A stretch of 64,000 bases of DNA from the NCBI GenBank assembly GCA_963682025.1, contig OY821519.1:162854466-162918465 (forward strand), read 5' to 3'. This DNA comes from Cordilura impudica (lineage: Eukaryota; Arthropoda; Insecta; Diptera; Scathophagidae). The translations under genes and the position numbers were made by a program. The notes below the pieces were generated by a model, which did not search any database, was not told where the DNA came from, and was given only the letters and a program-made list of their open reading frames with translations. Below, in pieces: positions 55,073 to 64,000 of this stretch (position 1 is the stretch's first letter; every line of letters begins with the position of its first letter).

Positions 55073-57416
55073 TTATTTACAAAATTTTCTTAGTCTATTC
55101 CTATGTACCTTGACCATTTTATTATCGCTTATGGATAATGTGCAGTTGCCTAAATTGTCGATTTCCCTAACTGAGTATGGGCCTTTAAATAACTTATCCA
55201 ATTTATGACCTGCACTGTTTTCCGTCAGGACTAAATCTCCTATTCGAATATCAATTGGTCTTGTAACCCTGTCGTATTGTGACTTACTGTTAACCTTTTC
55301 ATTATCCAATAAAATTTTGGCGCGCTGTTGCGCCTGCTGAAGTCTATACTTTACTTCTTTCTCATATGCTTCTATGTTATACACTGGGTCTATTACATTC
55401 GAATTAAGAAATTTTAGATCAGGACTGTTCTTACCAAACACCAACTCATATGGACAATAACCATGAACAGTGGATGGCGTCGTATTGAAGCAATACGTGA
55501 AGTATTTTAGCCACTCATCCCAATCTGTTCTGTTCAATGAAATATATGACCTAACATACTCATTGAATATTCTGTGAGATCTTTCTATTGTACCCAGAGT
55601 TTGGTGATGGTAAGCTGTTGATGTGACATACTCAATGTTCAACAGCTGACAAAGTTCTTGCAGGGTCTGATTTTTGTATTCAGTTCCCATATCAGTTAGA
55701 ATCCTATGCATAGGACCATAAATTAAAATAAAATTTTCAAAAATTGCTTTAGCAACGGTCTTTGCCTGCTTATCAGGAATAGGTATAGTGACTAAGTATA
55801 TAGTCAGGTCGCATATAATGGTTACAGCGAATTCGCTGCCATCATTTGATCTTATAAAAGGTCCAATTGTGTCTATAACGGATCGTTGTGATATTTCTCC
55901 AATATTTCATTTTCTGCTCGTCAGCAGTTATTTTAATTTTTCTTGGCGTTAACGCTGTTATTAAATTTTTGAGTTCTTTGTTCGCTGTACTCTTAAATTC
56001 ATTAATTGGGATCCCTTCAACTATCTCATCATCTAATGTGAGTTGCAATTTATCACTGCCTTTATTGTCGATTATATTTTCAACCTAGAGAAGAATTGAC
56101 CTAAATCAATTTTCCCATTACCAACAAGGTCATTAATAATTATTTTTTCTAAAGTTGTTTTTCCTTTTCTAAGGTAACACCTTAGTGTTCTACCTTGTAG
56201 GTCAAACTTTAGGCGAACTATTTTCCTGACCTCCTTTATGGTCAATGTTTCATATATCTTTGGAGTTTCCGTTATACTATTATTTTTTTTCTTTGTCTTC
56301 GTTCCCATCGCTGCCTTAGATCTCGATCTTGTCTTTACCATATAGACATTTCTTATATTCTTTATGTCATTGAAGTCTATTCTAGATAAAGCATCTGCAG
56401 CGGGGTTATCTTTTCCCCTCAAGTACTCTACGGTAAAATCATATTCTTCTAATTCTAACCTCATTCGCGTCAATTTTGAAGAAGGGTTCTTCATTTGAAA
56501 ACAAGTATGACAGTGTTCGATGATCACTTCTTACAATGAATTTAGTGCCATATATATATGGTCTGAAATAAGTAATTACCCAGTGTATAGCCGCTAGTTC
56601 TTGTTCGATAGTAGACTTATTTGATTCACCTTTGGTGAATAACCTTGAAGCATATGCTATAGGGAGTTGTAGACCGTCGTACTCTTGGCTTAGTACGGCA
56701 CCGCATGCATATTTGCTTGCATCGGTTGTAATGCAAAATTTTTCATTAAAATTTGGATATTGCAGTATCCTTGGACTCATTAATGAATCCTTTAAATATT
56801 CGAATGCTTTTTTGCAGTCTTCGCTCCACTCGAATTTTACATTTTTCCTACATAGCCTCGTTAAAAGGCGAGCGTGTTCCGCAAAATTTGGAACAAAACG
56901 TCTATAATAATTGCAAAATGCAACAAATCGTTTAGTTTCATCGGCATTTTTAGGTGTTGGATAGTCTTGAGTTATCTTGAATTTGCTATCGTCTGGAAGA
57001 ATGCCTTTGTTTGTACATTTATGACCTAAATAAGTCACCTCGTGACCAAAAAATGAGCACTTTTCTGGATGCAATTTAAAATTATATTTACGGCATGTTT
57101 CGAAAACATCTGTTAAATTTTTTAACATATGCTTTTCAGAACGACCTAATACAACCAAATCATCCATATACAGAAAAGCTTGTGCTGGTGATAGTCCAGC
57201 AAATGCTATGGTCATCATTCTCTGAAATGAATTTGGAGCTATTTTAAGCCCGTACGGTAAGCGTTTAAAACGAAATGAACCCTTATCCGTTGAGAATGAT
57301 GTAATATCTCTGGATTCTTCATCTAATTCAATTTGATGAAATCCGGATGTTAAATCAAGACAAGAAAAATATTTGGTTCGACCAAGTTGGTCGAGAATAT
57401 CATCTATTCTTGGTAA
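55073..57416 (-). pseudogene. pol: Pol, downstream part: RT palm, RNase H, integrase (E1B)
   Basis: Several frames together encode RT from the palm onward (YMDDLVVLGRSEKHM in 56439-57218), RNase H (TDASKYACGAVL), the tether (56072-56527; frame change where an extra T follows TTCATT at about 56493) and integrase (55073-55711 with TDMGTEY and TIERSHR, plus the core start GPFIRSNDG just upstream). At about 55885 the sequence passes from KYHNDPL straight to DTIGPF: most of the zinc-binding domain is deleted. The RT fingers are separated by the non-LTR insertion at 57417. Confidence 0.88.
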
Positions 57417-58203
57417 AAAAGGTGTTCAAATTTGTCACTTAAATGCTCAGAGCTTAAAGCCTAAAATTGATGAATTCAGATGGACCTTTGAGAACTCGAA
57501 TGTTGATATTGTATGCGTCTCGGAGACATGGTTAGATAAGTCAACCCCGGATGGGCTTATAACTTTACAGGGCTATAAAATATTTAGATCCGATAGATTG
57601 ACTGGAGTTGGAGGTGGTGTTGCAATATATGTAAGAAGTAATATAACATGTAATTATTGCTCTAAAAATGCAGCAACGGACAAAACTGAGTATATTTTTC
57701 TTGAGATTTCATCTTTAGGAAGAAAGATGTTGGTTGGTTGTGTATATAGGCCAAACAACACTATTGATTATACTAGTTTCATCATAAAAATTGAAACTTT
57801 AATCATGCCATACAACGACGTGGTAATAGCAGGAGACTTTAATTCTAATCTTCTAACTGAATCCTCGTTCAGGGACCATATGGAATCGATAGGTCTTACA
57901 CCGACTAACACTACATTACCTACTCACTTCACGAAATATAATAGCACGCTACTGGACCTTTTGTTCGTGGGTGATCCATCTAAAGTATTACTTTATGATC
58001 AAATTTCTGCATCATGCTTCTCCAAACATGATCTGATTTTTGCATCATATGACTTCTTACTCGATCAAAGAGATCAAACTTATTCTTATCGCGATTTTAA
58101 AAACATAAATTATGCCCTTCTTAATGAGAACTATCTTCGAGTTAATTGGAATAGAATCTACGACTTGATTTCTGTTGATGACCAACTATCGTTCCTAGAG
58201 TAG
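57417..58203 (+). pseudogene. AP-like endonuclease domain (LINE ORF2, N-terminal part)
   Basis: Begins near QICHLNAQSLKPK; catalytic motifs follow in order: SETWL, GCVYRPN, AGDFNSNL, LLDLLFVGD and SKHDLIF. This enzyme nicks the target DNA for target-primed reverse transcription. A TAG at 58201 and an A-run indel near 58265 separate it from RT. Confidence 0.85.
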
Positions 58204-59510
58204 AATATTCTGAAGCTTTATGATGAAGCAGTCCCTTTGAGGACAAAAACAATTTCGGCAAAAAAAAACCGTGGTTCAATTTTTCTATTCTAAATTCAAT
58301 ACAACGAAGGGATTTAGCATACTCTAGATGGAAGCGTTTTAAAACACCAGAACTAAAAGCAGAATTTCGTTCTGCCCGGAGAGATGCTAATAATCGAATT
58401 AGAATGGCCAAAACTGAGTATTACTCTAAGCGATTCGGTACCGCCCTTGAATCCAAACACACCTGGAAAACTATTAGGGACATTGGTATTGGAAATATGG
58501 ATAAAAGCATGAACTGCTCCATTAATGTTGATGAACTCAACAACATATTTACCAATACTTCGCTTCTTGTAGCGACGGACAATATGGCACAAAGCGAAAA
58601 TTCTCTTTATAATGACAATGATACGCTTGACCAGGACATATTTGAATTTTCATGTGTCAATCAATTTGATGTTTTCTCTAGTTGTTCTCAAATAAAATCC
58701 AATGCAATAGGATATGATAATCCTGCTCCTAAGTTCATCAGAATAATTCTGCCATCTATATTGCCGTATATTACTCATCTATTTAATACCATCATCACAA
58801 CTAGCTGTTTTCCTTCGAAATGGAAGCATGCGAAGTTAATTCCAGTCCCTAAATCAAACAGTGAGTACCGGCCAATATCTATCTTAAGTTTTCTTTCAAA
58901 AGCTTTAAAAAAAATTTTACACCACCAGATAAGTGTTCACGTTTATGAAAATCACCTAATGTCTGACCGACAGTCAGGTTTCCGACCTAATCACAGCTGT
59001 GTAACTGCTTTAATTGACGTATCGGAGAGTATAAGGCGTGAACTAGATGATGGTAAGATTAACTTCTTGGTGCTACTCGATCACTCCAAGGCTTTTGACA
59101 CAGTTAACCATCAAATATTATGTACTAAGCTAAGGTCACATTTTAAATTTTCATCAACATCATCACAACTTATATCATCTTACCTCACTGACCGCATTCA
59201 ATCGGTATGTTTAAACGGCATTGAGTCCAATCCCCTTACACTAACAAGAGGCGTACCTCAGGGATCTGTTCTGGGGCCACTACTTTTTTCTATTTATGCT
59301 AATGATTTGCCACAACATTTATCTCACTGCAAGATTCACATGTATGCAGACGATGTACAATTGTATTTAAGTAGTCCAGTTCAATCTATCAGAGAAAACG
59401 TTAATAAACTCAATCATGATTTAAACAACATATCTTGTTGGGCATCAGCAAACGGCCTGTGTTTAAATCCAAGAAAATCCAAATGTATCGTAATTCACAA
59501 AAAAACGTAA
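58204..59510 (+). pseudogene. LINE reverse transcriptase
   Basis: The frame from 58404 carries EYRPISILSFLSKALKKIL, RQSGFRPNHSC, LLDHSKAFDTVNHQIL, GVPQGSVLGPLLFSIYANDL and the active site YADDVQLY, with a linker at 58204-58403 in another frame. It ends at 59510 by a frame change within an A run. RT motifs are otherwise intact. Confidence 0.88.
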
Positions 59511-60150
59511 AATCCAATCATTCAAGATTGACATCATTATAAACAACGAGAAAATTGATATTGTACGAACGGCAAAAAATTTGGGAATAGTGTTTAACAA
59601 TAACTTAACTTGGTCAAATCATATCAATACTCTGGTTGTGCAAATATATGTCAAATTAAGAACGTTGTGGTCTGTGCAGTACTTTACGCCGTTAAAAGTA
59701 AGAATGCTACTCGCGAAAGCTTATTTGATTCCTAGTCTTACTTACGGTTGTGAATTGTTTTCTTATTGTGACTCCATAAGTAAGAAAAAACTTCAAGTTT
59801 TATATAATAATATTATACGATATGTTTACGGACTTAAAAAGCGAGATCAAGTATCGTCCTATTCGAAGACTCTCTATGGAGTTTCGTTTGAAAACTTGTT
59901 AAAGATTAGAACTTTAATATTTTTTCGAAAAATTATATACTCTCAAAAACCGAAGTACCTTTTTCAAAATATACGCTTTGCTAGATCGTCAAGAGGCAAA
60001 AATGTCATAATTCCCAAATTCCGATGTCTCGTTTCTGAATGGCAGTTCTTTGTAAATGCTACTCGTCTTTGGAATGCTCTTCAACATAGCCAACAAATAA
60101 ACAGCAACGCAATGAGTTTTAAAAAAAGTCTTTTTAATTATTTTAGTTAA
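59511..60150 (+). pseudogene. LINE ORF2 C-terminal part
   Basis: 189 residues are open from 59581 (LGIVFNNNLTWSNHI, then the LLAKAYLIPSLTYGCELF segment typical of the post-RT region of such elements). No RNase H seen. A 3' UTR of about 400 bp follows to the tail. Confidence 0.8.
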
Positions 60151-60569
60151 ATACTCCTGGTAGTTTTTCTTTTATAGTTATTTATATCATAATTATTTTT
60201 TTATGTCCTAATTTTTAATAACTTTAATTTATATAATTTTTTATATCATTATTTATTCCTACTCCTGGTAAAATTTCATTTACATATATATACATATTTC
60301 TTTTTTTTTTGTAATTTTTAATTATTTTTAATTTAAAACTCTTTTTTTTTTTAAATATTCTATGTTATATATTATTAATGTCACAATTTTATAAATTCTT
60401 ATGTTATTCATATTAATTTTTATATATTATTACAATTTTATTCAATTTAATTTGGCTAAACATGTTTGTACACTACTAAAATCCTGTACTGTAATTATAA
60501 GACTTAGTCTTGTTGTGCAGGAAATCATTAAAACAAATAAATAAACAAATAAATAAATAAATAAATAAA
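60151..60569 (+). other. LINE 3' UTR and tail
   Basis: AT-rich with the phrase ACTCCTGGTA twice (about 60151 and 60258), ending in AAATAAATAAAT repeats. Confidence 0.75.
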
Positions 60570-60943
60570 TGGAAATTTATCTGCAATTAATTTTTTATTG
60601 ACTCCTCTATAGTCTACTACCAACCTCCATCTTTTCCCTTTACTTCCGGCTATAGATTTTTTTGGTACTAGTAAAATTGGGCTATTAAATTCTGAAGCTG
60701 ATGGCTCTACAATGCCATCTTGTATCAACTTGTCTACTTGTTTTGTAATTTCCTCCTTATGGGTATGCGGTATTCTATAATTCTTAATATAAGTAGGATC
60801 GTTGTCCTTTAAACGCAACTTTTGCCTATAAAAATTATTCACTGAGATTCTCTCAGTTTCAAGTGCGAATACATCTATATATTCTCTACATAGTTCTTTT
60901 AGTTCATTTTCAACGAATTTTGGGAATTTTTTCGATAATTTTT
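60570..60943 (-). pseudogene. pol: Pol: start of RT (E1B)
   Basis: Encodes VNNFYRQKLRL, YRIPHTHKEEITKQ, FNSPILLVPKKS and RWRLVVDYRGVNKK up to DKFPF, where the LINE begins. It is out of frame with the protease because of an A6 run (E1A has A8). Confidence 0.85.
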
Positions 60944-61677
60944 CTATCTTTTTTCGCTATCTTGGCTTTCGGTTGCCATTGCTATTTCATAATTATTCAA
61001 ACTTTCAGTTTGGACTTCAAAACCTGAAATAGTGACGTCTTTGTTAGTTGTGTTAATTATTCTAACAAACGATTGCTTACAGCATGAAATCGTATTGGCT
61101 ATGTATATCCCTTCTTGAAGTGTCTGGTTTGGGATAAATACATCTCCTTTTGGACATTTTATATTTATTTTCCTAATTACCTCTGATCTCGCTGGTAATG
61201 ATACTATGTTAATATTTGGAGATTCACGCATTGGTATACATATGGTTTCGGGGAAATCGTCTGGTCTTAATACCATCCTATTTTGATCTATTCCGTATTC
61301 CAATACACAGTTGTAGTTTTTAATAAAATCTAGTCCAAGTATTCCATCGGATGGAATTGGAAAATTATCATCTACTACATGGAAATCATGTTTTATTAGT
61401 AGGTTATTGAATATAAGATCAGTTTCAATTTTCCCTTTTGTATAAATCGTGCCACTCCCAATGCCGTGTAGGCTAGTGGTCTGATTTGCGTTTATTCTTC
61501 CTGTTTCTATTTGTCCATTTTTAATTATCGATATGTCCGCACCTGTATCAACTAAATATGTAGAACTATTATTACTGAATTTTGACGCTAATGAAATGTA
61601 TGACGCTAGACCCAAATTTATATTCAAGATTCTACCGTTTGTAGTGTCATTGCTTAATGAGTACTTAGGGTTTGGTC
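60944..61677 (-). CDS. Aspartic protease (E1B)
   Basis: 227 residues from the first Met, with VDTGADISIIK and ILGLDFI. Upstream the frame is open through NPKYSLSNDTTNG to the GGAAAAC site, so it is entered by -1 shift from gag. It ends DSEKR because of the homopolymer change. Confidence 0.87.
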
Positions 61678-62504
61678 GTTTTCCTCTTCAATGTGTATTG
61701 GCCTGACATTAATTCGTCTATAGCCATTGTTGTTACTATTGTTGTAACCCCTGTTATTGCCACGGCGATTGTATTGTCCACCGTTATTTCCGCCCTGGAC
61801 ATAATCATTCCTATTATTGACCTGATTATTGCGGTTATGGTAAACTGTTCCATTTCCGCGTCCCCGGAAATTTCCGTTGGGTCGCCCACGCCTTTGGTAC
61901 CGGTTTGCGTTTCTACCATTATTATAATACATTACTGTATTATTTTTGGCCGCATCTGTAGAGCTGTTTATGAATTTGGCCATAGCATCGTTAAGGGTGC
62001 TAAATTGACCAGCCTCCATTACGAGGCCCACGCTTTCATTAGTGCAGCTCTCGTCATTGCTTTGACAGCTATATTGGTGGTATATTTTTCGGCTAATGTG
62101 GTCGTTAATCCGTCCGTTATATAGACGCTTTGCAGCCTTTCTGCCAGGTCTTCTATTTCTTTTGTATAATCATTTGGTGACTTACCACCTTGTTTCAGGT
62201 TCATTAATCTCGCTGATAGGACTTCAACGGATTCACCCTTGACTGTTGACCTTAATCTTGCAATTATGCCGGCCAAATTTGCTTCATTACCCTCTATAAG
62301 GGTACGAGCTGTTCCCTTCAATTTGGTTTTTACCAGATTGACGGCTACCGCATCTTGACCTTCAGCGATCGAATCGACAAATGTCAGGGCATCTAAGAAA
62401 CTTTGTAGGTTCTCTGCCCTACCATCGAAATCAGGTATGATCCTGGAAGCTGTTCTTAAAAATTCTGATGCTGTTTGTGGCATTTTGTCGCCGTTTTCCC
62501 CCAA
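61654..62504 (-). pseudogene. gag: Gag, capsid and basic tail, one frameshift (E1B)
   Basis: 62019-62504 encodes MGENGDKMPQTASEFLRTAS through VYITDGLTTTLAEKYTTNIAVKAM. A one-base change near 62040 moves the rest (EAGQFSTLNDAMAKF, then a Gly/Arg/Asn-rich tail) to 61654-62031. The tail probably binds RNA; no CCHC knuckle. It ends LSTH, overlapping the protease frame. Confidence 0.87.
61678..61684 (-). promoter_or_regulatory. -1 frameshift site GGAAAAC (E1B)
   Basis: Gag codons GAG GAA AAC GAC; the -1 frame continues CGA CCA AAC into the protease. Here the flanks differ from E2 and E3, so conservation is confined mostly to the heptamer. Confidence 0.68.
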
Positions 62505-62673
62505 TTGTACTGTCAGTTGTTCCTTATCCTCCCCAAATTATATCCTCTCATGTAATGAGTCGGGCAAGTTCACCTCAATACCCCTGCGGGACGCTACGCC
62601 AATCAGCTTACCTCTTAGGTCAATGAAAAAACCCTCTGCCGCAACCTTATGAGCGGATGTTAGGCGCTGATAA

Positions 62674-62838
62674 TTAACGTTTAATAAGACTTATTTCCTC
62701 AAGTCGTAAGTGGAGGTTCTTTAGATGTTTCTCAACTGTTTCCTCCTTGGTAGGCCTATCAGTATTGAGGCATTTATGGGATTTGTCAAATTCTTCCCTT
62801 ATGATCCTACATTGGTCGAGTATCGCTTGCCAGTCCAT
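62674..62838 (-). pseudogene. gag: Gag N-terminal fragment (E1B)
   Basis: Same 54-codon fragment as E1A 2671-2835, with the same terminating frame change and the same later ATA TAA stop at about 62537. Confidence 0.68.
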
Positions 62839-63532
62839 GAAATCAGGGTCAACCTTTAGCCAAAATTATGACAATTTATCTAGGGGAAAATTGGGCGTTT
62901 ATGTAAGAAATCAAAATTGAAACAATTTGGGAGACTATGGGGAAATGTCATAAAAGGTTACTAAAATTTCCCCATTGAAAAAGAAATATAATGTCAATTT
63001 ATTGTATTGGTCCGTAATGCCAAACATTCAAAATCACTAGGTGCCAAAATATTCGCATACTAATCAAAGAATTTCCAAAATCATTTAAAAATCGTAAGGT
63101 ATTTAAGAGTATATCCGATAAAATTTTTGCTATATTGGCAATTAATGCCCAAAAAAAAATTTGAGATGAGAGAAAAAAAAAATCTGTTCAAGTGAATAAT
63201 TCCACTATAGTAATTCTATGGCACTGTATGCCAAAGATAATTTTATTCATTCACTATACTTTAATTCCAACAAATTCATTCAATAAAATTATTATGAAAT
63301 TTTTGCCTTTCATAAATAATTATCTGGCACAATATGCCGCAATGTTCAATTATCAATAATATTGACAATTAATGTCAATTCTCAAAAACAGGTAATTAAA
63401 ACCAATACCAAATTTTCCATTTCAAAGCAAATATATTAAGATCTGTCACTCAATGTTATTTCTAATATGTTCGAAATATTGCCCAGGATATCTTTATTAA
63501 AAAATTACCTAGAGATTTTCGCAATGCCGTGT
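62839..63532 (-). other. Hairpin spacer (E1B)
   Basis: Counterpart of 2836-3520, with the same five inverted repeats (for example TGGCACTGTATGCCA at about 63220). No ORF. Confidence 0.55.
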
Positions 63533-63751
63533 CTAAACCTTATCAAGGTTGTCGCCTCTGCTCATATATCTCTTACGGAGAGATCTTTTGTGGAGCACAT
63601 ATAATTTCAGTAATAAATTGGCCACGCTTACCAATACTAGACACAATGTGAGGTACCACAAGGAATCCAATTGATTTGTGTGGTCGACAACCTCAACGTT
63701 GGTTATGACATTAGCGTTGGGTTTTTCGAGTTTCGACTCGGTCTTTCCCAT
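63533..63751 (-). CDS. Small accessory protein, MGxxxS plus one membrane span (E1B)
   Basis: Identical in translation to the E1A protein (MGKTESK ... DNLDKV, 72 residues), with no stop or frameshift although gag next to it is broken in both copies. Confidence 0.75.
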   Translation of the reverse strand: MGKTESKLEKPNANVITNVEVVDHTNQLDSLWYLTLCLVLVSVANLLLKLYVLHKRSLRKRYMSRGDNLDKV

Positions 63752-64000
63752 AATAAAATATATTATTTTCTCTATTTAAGTAAATAAAACTGATCCAAAA
63801 GGGTATGTCCGAATATCCCAAAGCACAATCAATTTGTCCATAAAAATAAAATGAATTTAAGATCCTTTTCCCTTACTGTATGGTCGAGATACTTTCTAAA
63901 TTATACATTATATAAAAAAATAGCCTAGGTCATCCTGTGGATGAGCTTTCCGCTTTGGAATAAAATTAAATTATATATGATTTTAAATCAGAGTATATTT
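63752..64000 (-). other. E1B leader, cut by window edge
   Basis: Matches 3740-3986 of E1A. No further feature visible. Confidence 0.7.

Larger units (their letters stand above)
57417..60569 (+). mobile_element. Non-LTR (LINE) retrotransposon, 5'-truncated
   Basis: It interrupts the E1B RT gene: E1A reads TTCTTGGTAATGGAAATTT across the site, here split after GGTAA and resumed at TGGAAATTT. It is inserted in the opposite orientation to E1B. It starts inside the endonuclease domain, so ORF1 and the 5' UTR are absent, and it ends in a TAAA-type repeat tail (60541-60569). The tail makes any target duplication ambiguous. Motifs suggest the CR1/Jockey group; the clade is not resolved. Confidence 0.92.
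53878..64000 (-). mobile_element. Ty3/gypsy retrotransposon E1B (5' end outside window)
   Basis: Second copy of the E1 family: 3' LTR, PPT, 3' UTR, pol with several frameshifts and an integrase deletion, a nested non-LTR element, protease, frameshift site, gag, hairpin spacer and 72-residue ORF, cut by the right window edge in the leader. Left flank is satellite ending GTAC. Confidence 0.93.

Noticed and set aside
57373..57416. LINE ORF start within E1B sequence
   Set aside because: The open frame there is antisense E1B sequence joined by chance; LINE homology starts at about 57417.

Overview
This window is eukaryotic, very AT-rich and shows no single-copy host gene. Everything legible is satellite DNA or transposable elements. 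The host is probably an insect, most likely a higher fly. Four Ty3/gypsy elements of mdg1/412-like organisation have primer-binding sites complementary to the 3' end of an insect-type tRNA-Arg (recalled from memory, not searched). A spliceosomal-type intron is visible in a small DNA transposon, and the texture is that of pericentromeric heterochromatin. The species cannot be named from the sequence alone.

Backbone. A satellite with a monomer of about 149 bp (147-151 bp, plus longer variants near 195 bp) fills 5391-12051, 18242-22453, 30239-31384 (inverted) and 42960-53877. In the right-hand array, monomers are organised into a higher-order repeat of about 2776 bp present three times, the last contracted by about 8 monomers.

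Insertions, left to right. (1) E1A, 1-5390, minus: 5' part of a gypsy element, running off the left edge. (2) A PIF/Harbinger-like non-autonomous DNA element, 10882-11709, with 12-bp perfect terminal inverted repeats. (3) E2, 12052-18241, minus: complete gypsy element with 451-bp LTRs that look nearly identical, TSD CACC and intact gag and pol ORFs, but an in-frame deletion in integrase. (4) E3, 22454-30238, minus, and E4, 31385-42959, plus: two copies of a third gypsy family in inverted orientation around an inverted satellite block. E4 carries a 2.73-kb foldback-like insertion of 601-bp tandem repeats in its 3' UTR. (5) E1B, 53878 to beyond 64000, minus: second copy of the E1 family, interrupted by a 5'-truncated non-LTR retrotransposon at 57417-60569 in opposite orientation.

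How the genes work together. In transcript order the gypsy elements carry 5' LTR, tRNA-Arg PBS, structured leader, one or two small accessory ORFs, gag, a -1 frameshift site (GGAAAAC) and a protease-RT-RNase H-integrase pol, then polypurine tract and 3' LTR. There is no env. The most noteworthy recurring features are a 72-residue protein with an MGxxxS N-terminus and one membrane span in all three families, a second basic accessory ORF (SGPxxLTIxEYRKRQ-like) in two families, and the GGAAAAC frameshift site at the same place in all three families. Most copies are damaged; E2 is youngest by LTR similarity.
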